From: Dactylosporangium vinaceum
Lineage (GTDB): Bacteria; Actinomycetota; Actinomycetes; Mycobacteriales; Micromonosporaceae
Direction: 5' to 3'
Assembly: GCF_019904175.1 (NCBI RefSeq)
Contig: NZ_CP061913.1
Location: 11,470,001 to 11,534,000, forward strand
Length of the DNA stretch: 64,000 nt
Positions 23,386-30,915 of the stretch are shown one piece after another. Under the pieces are notes generated by a model that was given only the letters and a program-made list of their open reading frames with translations, did no database searches and was not told the origin of the DNA. Every line of letters begins with the position of its first letter. Within the stretch, counting starts at the first letter, position 1. Position numbers and translations under genes: made by a program.

Positions 23386-24412
23386 GACCCGCACCGTCAT
23401 CGCCGCCGCCGACCCGGACGAGCCCGGCCGCGACCACCCCGAGCACCGTGGGGAGCCCTCCGGCGCCCCGGCCGACGGCACGGCCGACCTTGCCGCGCTG
23501 CACGCCGCTGCCGCCGCCGCGGCGCGGTTGTCGGTGTGGGCGACGGCGCAGCGCACCGGTCCGGTGCAGCGCCGCGGCCGGTATGTGCCGGACTCGACCG
23601 CGCATCCGGCGCGGATGCTGCCGGCGATCGCCGCGCACGCCATCGACGCCTACACCGACCCGGGCGACCTCGTGCTGGACCCGATGTGCGGGATCGGGAC
23701 CACCCTCGTCGAGGCGGTCCACGCCGGCCGGGACGCGCTCGGGATCGAGTACGAGTCGCGGTGGTCCGACATCGCCGACGCCAACCTGCGTCACGCCCGT
23801 GAGCAGGGCGCGCCGGGACGCGGCGGGGTGATTCGCGGTGACGCCACCGCGCTGCTGTCCCTCGTCCCGGCCGCCCTGGCCGGGCAGGTCGCCCTCGTGG
23901 TGACGTCGCCGCCGTACGGGCCGACCGTGCACGGGCACGTCGCCGTCGGTGACGAGCTCGACATCCGCGACAACCGCTACAACGACGGCACCGACAAGGG
24001 CAACCTCGCCTACCGCGACCTGACCGGCCTCGCCGACGGGTTCGCGGAGATCCTGCGCGGCTGCGCGGTGCTGCTGCGCCCGGGCGGGACCGTCGTGGTT
24101 ACGGCCAGGCCGTGGCGCAAGCGCGGCGAGCTGGTCGACCTGCCCTCGGCGGTGATCGGCGCCGGGATCCGCGCCGGCCTGGTGCCGACCGAGCGGTGCG
24201 TGGCACTGCTCACCGCGGTCCGCGACGGGCAGCTCGTCGCCCGGCCATCGTTCTTCCAGCTGCAGTCGGTGCGGCGGGCGCGGGCGGCGGGCACGCCGAT
24301 GCACCTCATCGCGCACGAGGACGTGCTCATCTTCGCCAAGCCGGACGCCGCACCGAACGACGGCGACGGCGACCGAACGTCCGCTTCGGACGATCCCGGA
24401 GGGCGCCGATGA
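23366..24412 (+). CDS. DNA amino-methyltransferase (N4-cytosine or N6-adenine)
   Basis: About 348 residues. The GTG at 23366 is favoured because GGAAGGG lies 8 bases upstream; GTGs at 23345 and 23378 are alternatives. The SAM-binding motif LDPMCGIGTTLVEA is near residue 110 and the catalytic motif TSPPYG near residue 180, with an IEYESRW acidic loop after motif I. PPY-type catalytic residues methylate exocyclic amino groups of DNA, and PPY with S before it is frequent in N4-cytosine enzymes. The target sequence cannot be deduced. No restriction endonuclease gene is adjacent, so it is an orphan, as is usual for mobile elements avoiding host restriction. Confidence 0.87.
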   Translation: MVADVAKTRTVIAAADPDEPGRDHPEHRGEPSGAPADGTADLAALHAAAAAAARLSVWATAQRTGPVQRRGRYVPDSTAHPARMLPAIAAHAIDAYTDPGDLVLDPMCGIGTTLVEAVHAGRDALGIEYESRWSDIADANLRHAREQGAPGRGGVIRGDATALLSLVPAALAGQVALVVTSPPYGPTVHGHVAVGDELDIRDNRYNDGTDKGNLAYRDLTGLADGFAEILRGCAVLLRPGGTVVVTARPWRKRGELVDLPSAVIGAGIRAGLVPTERCVALLTAVRDGQLVARPSFFQLQSVRRARAAGTPMHLIAHEDVLIFAKPDAAPNDGDGDRTSASDDPGGRR

Positions 24413-25344
24413 CCGTCCGCCACCGCTACCTGTCGCTCGGGGCCGGGGTGCAGAGCTCGGCCGTGTTGCTGCTCGCCGCGCGTGGCGAGATCCCGCCGTT
24501 CACCGCGGCGGTGTTCGCCGACACGGGCTGGGAGCCCTCCGCCGTCTACAAACAGCTGGACCGCCTGGAGCGGATCGCCGTCCCGGCCGGGATTCCGGTC
24601 GTTCGGGTGTCGGCCGGCAACATCCGCGCCGACGCACTTGACCCCGCCCACCGCTTCGCCTCCATGCCCCTGTTCACCCTCGGGCCGGGTGGCGAACGGG
24701 GTATGGCGCGCCGGCAATGCACCTCCGAGTACAAGATCAAACCGATCAAGGCGGAGGTACGCCGACGGCTCGGCTACCCGCACCCCGCGCGGGTGCCGAC
24801 CGGTGTCGTCGCCGAGATCGCCATCGGCATCTCGGTCGATGAGGTCCATCGGGCGCGCGACGCCGACGTCGCCTACATGCGCAACGTCTTCCCGCTGCTC
24901 GACCTCGGCTGGCGGCGCGGCGACTGCGTGACCTACCTCGAGCAGCACGGTCTGTCCGGTGTCGGCAAGAGCAGTTGCCTCGGTTGCCCTTTCCACGATG
25001 ATCATTTCTGGGCGTCGCTGTGGGCCGGCAGCCCGGCCGAGTGGGCCGACGCCGTCGCGTTCGACGCCGCGATCCGGCACGGCTCGGCCCGGGCCAACGC
25101 CGACGGGCACCCGCTGCGCGGGCAGTTCTTTCTGCACCGGCAGCGGGTGCCGCTCGACCAGGTCGTCCTGCGACCGAAATCGGCCATCAGCGACACCGGC
25201 GACGGTGATGGTGACGCTCCGGGGTGCGGGCCGTGGACCTGCCCGCACCCCAGCGACTCCGCCACCGAACCGGCCACCGAGGCCCCCGCCGAGCCGCTCG
25301 CTGGCCGAAGCGATGGGCGCGACGGCGTGCGGGAGGTGGCGTGA
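24409..25344 (+). CDS. PP-loop ATP pyrophosphatase (PAPS reductase-like), four-cysteine type
   Basis: 311 residues from an ATG overlapping the methyltransferase stop (ATGA), with GGAGG upstream. The N-terminus LSLGAGVQSSAVLLLA (residues 8-23) is the PP-loop that binds ATP in PAPS reductases, TtcA/TilS and DndC. Other family marks are FADTGWEP (37-43) and CTSEYKIKPI (104-113). Cysteines at 104, 173, 190 and 193, the last two in CLGCPFHDDHFW, could hold an iron-sulfur cluster or carry sulfur. PP-loop enzymes adenylate a substrate, often before sulfur or amine transfer to nucleic acid. The place between DNA methyltransferase genes suggests a nucleic-acid modification role. A phosphorothioation (Dnd) role is less likely, since no DndA, D or E partner is present. 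Confidence 0.8.
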   Translation: MTVRHRYLSLGAGVQSSAVLLLAARGEIPPFTAAVFADTGWEPSAVYKQLDRLERIAVPAGIPVVRVSAGNIRADALDPAHRFASMPLFTLGPGGERGMARRQCTSEYKIKPIKAEVRRRLGYPHPARVPTGVVAEIAIGISVDEVHRARDADVAYMRNVFPLLDLGWRRGDCVTYLEQHGLSGVGKSSCLGCPFHDDHFWASLWAGSPAEWADAVAFDAAIRHGSARANADGHPLRGQFFLHRQRVPLDQVVLRPKSAISDTGDGDGDAPGCGPWTCPHPSDSATEPATEAPAEPLAGRSDGRDGVREVA

Positions 25345-26748
25345 GTGCCTATCCCACCGGCGCCGCGTCCGGCCACAACCGCACAGCCCGAGTCCCCGGC
25401 GCCGCCGGCGAGTATCACGGCGGGCCGCGGATCGGGTCGTTGTGCACCGGCTACGGCGGGCTCGACCTCGCCGTCGAATGGGTCCTCGGCGGCCAGCTCG
25501 CCTGGTACGCCGAAACCGACCCGCACGCCCGCACCGTCCTCACCGCCCGCTGGCCCGACGTCGCCAACCTCGGCGACATCCGCACCGTCGACTGGGCCAC
25601 GGTCGAACCGGTCGAGATCCTCACCGCCGGGTTTCCGTGCCAGGACATCTCGAATGCAGGGAAGCGCGCCGGGATCACCGGCGAACACTCCAGCGTCTGG
25701 ACCGCCGTCGCTGACGCCGTTCGCCACCTTCGACCACCACTCGTGTTCGTGGAGAACGTCGCCGCGCTCCTCCGCCGAGGCTTCGACGTCGTCCAGGCCG
25801 ACCTGGCCGAGATCGGGTACGACACGCGCTGGCAGTGCCTACGCGCGTCCGACATCGGCGCCGCCCACCGCCGCGACCGGCTGTTCCTGCTGGCCGCCGA
25901 CCAGCACCGGCTCAGACCAGGTGCCGGCAAGGGTGCCGACGTTGCCGACGCCCTGCGCCCGTGACGGGCGCGGTGTCGGCCTACCGTACGGGCTGCCCGA
26001 CCTGATCGAGCCCGGCGGTACCCGCCATCACCTGCTGCCTACCCCGACCGCGGTGCCGTACGGCACCAACCAGTCGCCGTCAGCGGGCGCGGCTGTTCGA
26101 CCCAGTCTGGACAGCCTCGCCCGCGGGCAGTTGTTGCCGACCCCGACGGTGGCGGACAGCCGATCCTCGGCCAACGCCACCGCCGGGCGGACCGTCCCGC
26201 TCGTCGGGCACGCCGGCCGGACGTTGACCGACGCGGCGCGGCTGCTGCCCACCCCACGGGCCACCGACGGCAGCAAAGGCTGCCCAGGGCAGCGCGGCTC
26301 GCACGGCGATCTCACCCTGCCGTCGACCGCGGTGCGGTTCCTGCCCACACCTCGCGCCTCCGACGGCCACGGCGCCAACCACCACGGCGACGGCGGGGAA
26401 GACCTGACCACCACCATCGCCGGGCTGGCCACCGAACCATCGGCGCAGCTCGGCATGCTCGACGAAGGGCGCTGGGGCGAGTACGCCACCGCCGTCGCCC
26501 GCTGGGAACTGCTGCTCGGCCGGCCGGTGCCGGACCCGTCGCAGCCCGGCAGGCACGGCAAACCCGTGCTTGCGCCGCCGTTCGTCGAGTGGCTGATGGG
26601 GCTGCCCGAGCTGTGGGTCACCGACCCGCAGCTCGGGCTGCCCCGCACCCGCGCCCTGCGGGTCCTCGGCAACGGCGTTGTCCCGCAGCAGGCCGCCGCC
26701 GCGCTGTGCCTGCTACTGGACACCCAACGCTGGGCGGTGCCGGCATGA
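25341..26748 (+). pseudogene. C5-cytosine DNA methyltransferase, split by a frameshift
   Basis: Begins at a GTG (25341) overlapping the preceding stop. The first frame runs to a stop at 25962-25964 and carries motif I (GSLCTGYGGLDLAV), the catalytic GFPCQDIS, ENV and the motif VIII RASDIGAAHRRDRLFLLA. A second frame, one base later, takes over at about 25905-25930 and continues to 26748 with the target-recognition region (repeated LLPTPTA/LPTPRASDG segments) and motif X (VLGNGVVPQQAAAAL). Together they make a full-length enzyme, so the gene is either disrupted by a one-base insertion (or two-base loss), or carries a sequencing error, or uses frameshifting. The next gene starts on its stop codon, so the operon layout is intact. 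Confidence 0.85.
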
Positions 26749-27938
26749 GCACCGGCCCGATGACGTCGCCGTCCGACGGCGATGCTGCGTTGTCCGGGTA
26801 CGAGTACCGGCGCGCCGCCCCGGCGGCGCTGTATCTGGGCGACGCCGCCGAGGTGCTCGCCGCGATGCCGGACGCCAGCGTCGAGTGCGTCGTCACCTCA
26901 CCGCCGTTCTGGCAGCTGCGGGACTACGGCACCGGCCGCTGGAGCGGCGGCGACCCCGGCTGCCCGCATCGGGTCCGAACGCCCGCGGCCGGGACGCGAT
27001 GCCCGGCCTGCCAGGCGGTGTGGACCGATCCGCAGTACGGCCTGGAGGCCACCGTCGAGGACTACGTCGCGCGGCTGGTCGCCGTGTTCGACCAGGTGTG
27101 GCGCGTCCTCACCCCGACCGGCACGGTCTGGCTCAACCTCGGCGACAGCTACGCCACCGGCGCTCGCCGTACCCGCCCCCGCGTCGATGACGCGGGGGTG
27201 GGCGGCGGACCGCTTCGTGGTGCGGCTGCTGGTGGTGAGCTGGCGGCGAAGAACCTCAACGGGGTGCCCTGGCGGGTGGCGTTCGCGCTGCAACGTTCCG
27301 GCTGGTGGCTGCGCAACGCGATCATCTGGTCGAAGCCGAACCCGATGCCGGAGTCGGTACGGGACCGGCTGACCGCCAGCCACGAACTGCTGTTCCTGCT
27401 GACCCGCTCGCAGCGGTACTTCTTCGACCTCGATCCGATCCGGGTGCCGCTCGCGCGGCCCCACGCCGCTGACGGCAGCCGGGTCTTCGGCGGCGCCCGC
27501 AAAGGCGCCACCGGCGGGGTCGGGTCGACCGCCCGCCGCCGCGGCAGCCGCTACGGCAAGCACAATCCCGGCGGCAAGCAGCCGGACGGCACGCAACCGG
27601 CCAAGGCCAGCGGCAGCAACCTGGTGCCGCTCGGGCACGCCCACACCGCCGCCAACGTCCGGGGCCGCAACCCCGGCGACGTGTGGACGATCGCGACCCG
27701 CCCGTACCACGGCGCACACGTCGCGCCGTTTCCGATCGACCTGCCGCTGCGGGCGATCGCCGCCGGCTGCCCCGCCGGTGGCGTCGTGCTGGACCCGTTC
27801 TCCGGCGCGGGCACCACCGGTCTCGCCGCCCTGCAGCTGGGCCGCCGCTACCTCGGCGTCGACGTCAACCCGGCGTTCCACGACGAAGCATGGCGGCGGC
27901 TCCGCCCGCACCTGCCGCCCGACGACAGGCCGAGCTGA
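26745..27938 (+). CDS. site-specific DNA methyltransferase (TSPPFW type)
   Basis: 397 residues from an ATG overlapping the stop of the C5-methyltransferase. Order of motifs: catalytic TSPPFWQLRDYG (51-62), a CPH..C..C cluster that could bind zinc (about 75-95), GTVWLNLGDSY, the WSKPNPMPESV region, and a C-terminal SAM-binding DPFSGAGTTGLAA. Catalytic motif first and SAM motif last is the beta-class order of N4/N6 DNA methyltransferases. A low-complexity basic insert (KGATGGVGSTARRRGSRYGK) lies before the C-terminal motif. It is the third methyltransferase with intact motifs in the operon and probably protects the element during entry into new hosts. Confidence 0.88.
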   Translation: MSTGPMTSPSDGDAALSGYEYRRAAPAALYLGDAAEVLAAMPDASVECVVTSPPFWQLRDYGTGRWSGGDPGCPHRVRTPAAGTRCPACQAVWTDPQYGLEATVEDYVARLVAVFDQVWRVLTPTGTVWLNLGDSYATGARRTRPRVDDAGVGGGPLRGAAAGGELAAKNLNGVPWRVAFALQRSGWWLRNAIIWSKPNPMPESVRDRLTASHELLFLLTRSQRYFFDLDPIRVPLARPHAADGSRVFGGARKGATGGVGSTARRRGSRYGKHNPGGKQPDGTQPAKASGSNLVPLGHAHTAANVRGRNPGDVWTIATRPYHGAHVAPFPIDLPLRAIAAGCPAGGVVLDPFSGAGTTGLAALQLGRRYLGVDVNPAFHDEAWRRLRPHLPPDDRPS

Positions 27939-28492
27939 TGGGCGACACGAACCTTGGTACGGAGATCAGTACGGAGATCAGCACGGACACCGTCACCCAC
28001 GCCGTTACGCGCACCGTCGAAGACTCCGTCGCGGTGGCCCGGCTGCGGCTGCGGCTGGTGCCGGTCACCTTCGCCCAGGCATGCGCATTCGTCGAGGCCC
28101 ACCATCGCCACTATCGCCCGCCCCGCGGACACAAGTTCTCCGTGGGCGTCGCCATCGGCGACCAGCTCGTCGGGGTGGCGATGGTGGGCCGGCCGGTCGC
28201 CCGGCTGCTCGATGACGGCCACACCCTCGAGGTGGTCCGAATGACCACCGACGAGACGCCCAATGCGTGCTCGAAGTTGTACGCCGCCGCCTGGACCGCG
28301 GCCAAAGCCCTCGGCTACCGCCGCCTGATCACCTACACCCAGACGGGCGAGTCCGGCGCGAGCCTCCGCGCCGCCGGCTGGCACATCGTCGCGCAGCTAC
28401 CACCCGCACCGGGCTGGTCCAGACCCAGCCGCCCCCGCACCGACCACGGCACCGCCGGCATCGCCCGCCAGCGGTGGCACGCACCGACTTGA
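27938..28492 (+). CDS. XF1762-family (GNAT-like) protein
   Basis: 184 residues from an ATG overlapping the previous stop by one base (TGATG). The core VEAHHRHYRPPRGHKFSVGVAIGD followed by LVGVAMVGRPVARLLDDGHTLEVVRM and a CSKLYAAAWTAAKALGYRRLITYTQTGESGASLRAAGW segment is the XF1762-type pattern, a GNAT-fold family common in phages and mobile elements but with no proven reaction. A 12-bp tandem duplication (27959-27982) encodes a repeated TEIS near the N-terminus. It is co-transcribed with the methyltransferases and is often found near them elsewhere, so it may modify or recognise DNA bases or a defence protein. The substrate is unknown. Confidence 0.8.
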   Translation: MGDTNLGTEISTEISTDTVTHAVTRTVEDSVAVARLRLRLVPVTFAQACAFVEAHHRHYRPPRGHKFSVGVAIGDQLVGVAMVGRPVARLLDDGHTLEVVRMTTDETPNACSKLYAAAWTAAKALGYRRLITYTQTGESGASLRAAGWHIVAQLPPAPGWSRPSRPRTDHGTAGIARQRWHAPT

Positions 28493-28540
28493 TCACGCCG
28501 CTCGATCGCGGCCCGTTTCCCGAGGTCCCCCGCGCGCCTC

Positions 28541-28726
28541 GTGCTGTATCCGCAGCGCCGGCGCGCGGGCGTGGCGACCGCCACCAGCTGGACCTTCCTC
28601 GACGGCTACGGCGACGCTGAGGGGGACGGGGGGCACTACCTCGACTTCTGCTTCGACGAGGATCCCAGCGTCCTCGGCGTTGGCATGGACCGAGATGGTC
28701 GCCCACGTCCTGCCGAGACCACTTGA
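28541..28726 (+). CDS. small acidic hypothetical protein
   Basis: 61 residues from a GTG at 28541; no ATG, GTG or TTG lies between it and the upstream in-frame stop, and the ribosome site is weak. Codon use is strongly GC3-biased like a real gene. The C-terminal half is acidic and aromatic (GHYLDFCFDEDPSVLGVGM). No family recognised. It begins 48 bp after the XF1762 gene and is the last gene before the hairpin leader of the transporter, so it probably ends the methyltransferase transcript. Confidence 0.55.
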   Translation: MLYPQRRRAGVATATSWTFLDGYGDAEGDGGHYLDFCFDEDPSVLGVGMDRDGRPRPAETT

Positions 28727-28772
28727 CCGGCTACACCGCACTCGCGACACCACCGCATCCCAATCGGATCTT

Positions 28773-28811
28773 CCAGTAGGCCACTGCGTCGTCGGCGCGG
28801 TGGCCTACTGG
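28773..28811 (+). promoter_or_regulatory. hairpin in the leader of the VUT transporter gene
   Basis: Two 14-base arms (28773-28786, CCAGTAGGCCACTG, and 28798-28811, CGGTGGCCTACTGG) pair with one mismatch around an 11-base loop. It ends 30 bases before the GTG of the transporter and 17 bases before the AAAGGA ribosome site. It could be an attenuator, a terminator separating the two halves of the operon, or part of a ligand-sensing leader. I do not see a known preQ1 riboswitch pattern. Confidence 0.6.
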
Positions 28812-28841
28812 CGCATTCACTGCCCTGAAAGGACTTCGTCC

Positions 28842-29432
28842 GTGACTACGACCTCCCGCCCATACGCCGCCGATCCGGCCAGCGCCACAGTGCGCGGGTC
28901 CCACCGCAGTGCACCGGCAATGGTGGCGCCGGTCCTGGCCTTCGTCGCCACCGTCGTGGCCGCCAACGTCCTGACCGCCGTCTTCGGGTTGGTCCCCGTC
29001 GGCTTCGGGCTGACGGCGACCGCCGGGACCGCTGCCGCCGGGGTGACCCTGCTGGCCCGCGACTGGGTCCATGACGTTGCCGGCGGCCCTGCGGTCCTGG
29101 TGTGCATCGCCGCCGGGGCGCTGCTCAGCGCCGGACTGGCCGGGCCGCGCCTCGCGCTGGCGTCGGCGACCGCGTTCGCGGTGTCGGAGCTGGCCGACCT
29201 GGCGGTGTACCAGCCGCTGCGCCGCCGTGGCCTCGTCCGGGCGGTGCTGGCGTCCAACGCCGTCGGCGCCCCGCTGGACACCATCGTGTTCCTCACCCTG
29301 GCCGGCCTGCCGGTCTGGGCGGCGCTGCCCGGCCAGCTGTGGGTCAAGGCGTTGACCACCGCCATCCCCGTCGCCGTCGTCTGGACCGCCCGTGCGGTAC
29401 TACGCCACCGCCTCCGGCCCGGCGGTTCGTGA
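28842..29432 (+). CDS. VUT-family transporter (queuosine-precursor type)
   Basis: 196 residues from a GTG at 28842 with AAAGGA 8 bases upstream. Five or six hydrophobic helices are visible (for example VLAFVATVVAANVLTAVFGL and AAGVTLLARDWVHDVAG). The ARDWVHD motif, the SELADLAVYQPLRRR segment and the NAVGAPLDTIVFLTLAG segment are hallmarks of the VUT/YhhQ-like family, whose studied members import 7-deazaguanine precursors such as preQ0. The next gene, overlapping by 41 bp, is TGT-like, which fits import of a deazaguanine followed by its insertion into nucleic acid. No biosynthetic genes for the base (queC, D or E) are in the window, so import would be the source. Confidence 0.82.
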   Translation: MTTTSRPYAADPASATVRGSHRSAPAMVAPVLAFVATVVAANVLTAVFGLVPVGFGLTATAGTAAAGVTLLARDWVHDVAGGPAVLVCIAAGALLSAGLAGPRLALASATAFAVSELADLAVYQPLRRRGLVRAVLASNAVGAPLDTIVFLTLAGLPVWAALPGQLWVKALTTAIPVAVVWTARAVLRHRLRPGGS

Positions 29433-30018
29433 GGCGATGCGGGCCGGGCTGCTCGGGCAGATCGCGACCCCGGCCGCCGGGAACCGGGTCGAGCCCGGCG
29501 TCGACTGGATCGCCGACAACGCCGCGTTCACCGGTCGGTACCCGGGCGACGAGGCGTATCTGGCGTGGCTTTCCGCCCGCGCCGTCCACCGCGGACGGTG
29601 CGCGCTGGCGACCGCACCCGACGTCGTCGCCGACGCCGCGGCGACTTGGACCCGGTCCCGGCCCGTCCTGCCCCGCATCCGCGCGCTCGGCTTCCCGGCG
29701 GCGCTCGTCGCTCAGGACGGCCTCGAACATCTCGACATCGACTGGTCGCTGTTCGACGCAGTGTTCATCGGCGGGACGACGGCGTGGAAACTCGGCCCGG
29801 CCGCCGCCGAAGTCGCCTCCCACGCCCGCTCCCTCGGCCTGCAGGTCCACGTCGGTCGCGTCAACAGCCTGCGCCGGTTGCGGTACGCCGCAGCGATCGG
29901 CGCGCACTCCGCCGACGGCACGCACCTCGCGTACGGGCCGCGGCGGAACCTTCCGCAGCTGCTGGGCTGGCTCGAGCAGGTCAATGCCGAAGCACCGGAC
30001 CAGTCCGGGCCGCGCTGA
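29392..30018 (+). CDS. TGT-like (DpdA-related) nucleic-acid transglycosylase candidate
   Basis: 208 residues from a GTG at 29392 inside the end of the transporter gene; an ATG at 29437 is a shorter alternative. The order ATPAAGNRVEPGVDWIADNAAF, YPGDEAYLAWL, PRIRALGFPAALVAQDGLEH, DAVFIGGTTAWKLG, VHVGRVNSLRRLRYA, GAHSADGTHLAYGPRRNLPQLLGWL resembles a small TGT-superfamily group seen in actinophages and mobile elements. AQDG and GGTTAWKLG would correspond to base-pocket loops, and the aspartate in SADGT could be catalytic. It lacks the zinc-binding C-terminus of tRNA enzymes. Homology to base-exchanging enzymes is my family recognition; the substrate (DNA or tRNA) is not known. Confidence 0.72.
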   Translation: MRYYATASGPAVREAMRAGLLGQIATPAAGNRVEPGVDWIADNAAFTGRYPGDEAYLAWLSARAVHRGRCALATAPDVVADAAATWTRSRPVLPRIRALGFPAALVAQDGLEHLDIDWSLFDAVFIGGTTAWKLGPAAAEVASHARSLGLQVHVGRVNSLRRLRYAAAIGAHSADGTHLAYGPRRNLPQLLGWLEQVNAEAPDQSGPR

Positions 30019-30022
30019 CGGT

Positions 30023-30364
30023 CTACGGCTCGCGGCGCCGGTCCGCCATCCGGGCGTACACCTCACCGACGGCTTCCGCGCCTGCGGCGTCGAGCTCCGC
30101 CCGCCGGCGCAGATACACCAACCAGCGGACCAGGGTCAGCAACAGCCCCACCAGCGAGACAGTGACGGCGAACGAGCCGACGACCCACAACGTCCGGATC
30201 AGCCACGCCGGCGCTGCCGTCCCGTCGGCCACCTGCAAGATCAACACCGTCGTCACCGCCGCGGCCAACACGACGGCCAGCCCGGTCCCGAAATACATCG
30301 CCGAGCGCGCCAGGTCGGCGCGGATGTGCGCCGTGTGGTCCGGGCGGTACACCTTCCCAGCCAT
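30023..30364 (-). CDS. small two-helix membrane protein
   Basis: 113 residues from the ATG at 30362-30364 (an earlier start at 30382 is possible; neither has a good ribosome site). Two clear membrane helices, AMYFGTGLAVVLAAAVTTVLIL and TLWVVGSFAVTVSLVGLLLTLV, are followed by a basic, then acidic helix (YLRRRAELDAAGAEAVGEVY). No signal sequence cleavage site. It is the only minus-strand gene in this stretch, converging on the TGT-like gene with only 4 bp between stops. No function can be assigned; small membrane proteins near integration genes sometimes act in entry exclusion. Confidence 0.65.
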   Translation of the reverse strand: MAGKVYRPDHTAHIRADLARSAMYFGTGLAVVLAAAVTTVLILQVADGTAAPAWLIRTLWVVGSFAVTVSLVGLLLTLVRWLVYLRRRAELDAAGAEAVGEVYARMADRRREP

Positions 30365-30465
30365 ATCGGCAGCATGGCACACCCGCAGCCGACCATGTCA
30401 CCCCGTCGACGGCGCAGCCCCGTCGACCCTCGTCCATCCCCATCACCGCTGAATGGAGTGGCCTC

Positions 30466-30915
30466 GTGACCACGACCCCTTCCTTCCACAACTTGCCGAC
30501 GACACCCCCCGCACCGCCGCAGCCGTCGACGCCCGCCCGCCGCGACGACGGGCCGTGGACCGCGGAGCGCATCCGCGAACTCGGCGTCGTCACCGACCTC
30601 CCGACCGCGGCGAAGGTGTTCGGGCTCGGCCGTGCCCTGGCCTATCAGCTCGCCCGCGACGGGCAGTTCCCGGTCCCGGTGCTACGCGTCGGCAACCGCT
30701 ACCGCGTCGCGGTCGCCGCCATCCTCGCCGCGCTGCACCTGCCCACCGCACCGGACACCGTCACCGACCCGGTCACCGAGCCGGACCGGTCCGGCGGATC
30801 GGGTTCGGTGGACGACTTGATCGTGCCGCCGCAGTCGAGCGTCGATCACCACGACGAAATCAGACGCTCCGGCCCGCAGCCGCTGCGGGCCGCACCGACC
30901 CGAGGAGTTCCGTGA
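30466..30915 (+). CDS. excisionase-like HTH DNA-binding protein
   Basis: 149 residues from a GTG at 30466 with GGAG seven bases upstream. Residues about 40-90 form a MerR/excisionase-type winged helix: DLPTAAKVFGLGRALAYQLA, then DGQFPVPVLRVGNRYRVAVAAILAAL. This is the layout of HTH-17 proteins usually encoded directly upstream of tyrosine integrases. The flanks are proline/threonine-rich and disordered. Its stop overlaps the integrase start (GTGA), so both are translated together. Likely role: directionality factor for excision, possibly also a regulator. Confidence 0.82.
   Translation: MTTTPSFHNLPTTPPAPPQPSTPARRDDGPWTAERIRELGVVTDLPTAAKVFGLGRALAYQLARDGQFPVPVLRVGNRYRVAVAAILAALHLPTAPDTVTDPVTEPDRSGGSGSVDDLIVPPQSSVDHHDEIRRSGPQPLRAAPTRGVP

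Noticed and set aside
24409..25344. DndC of a phosphorothioation system
   Set aside because: No DndA, DndB, DndD or DndE homolog is nearby and the PP-loop motif (SLGAGVQSS) differs from that of DndC.
28773..28841. preQ1 riboswitch in front of the VUT transporter
   Set aside because: The short A-rich pseudoknot pattern of known preQ1 classes is not seen; only a hairpin can be supported.
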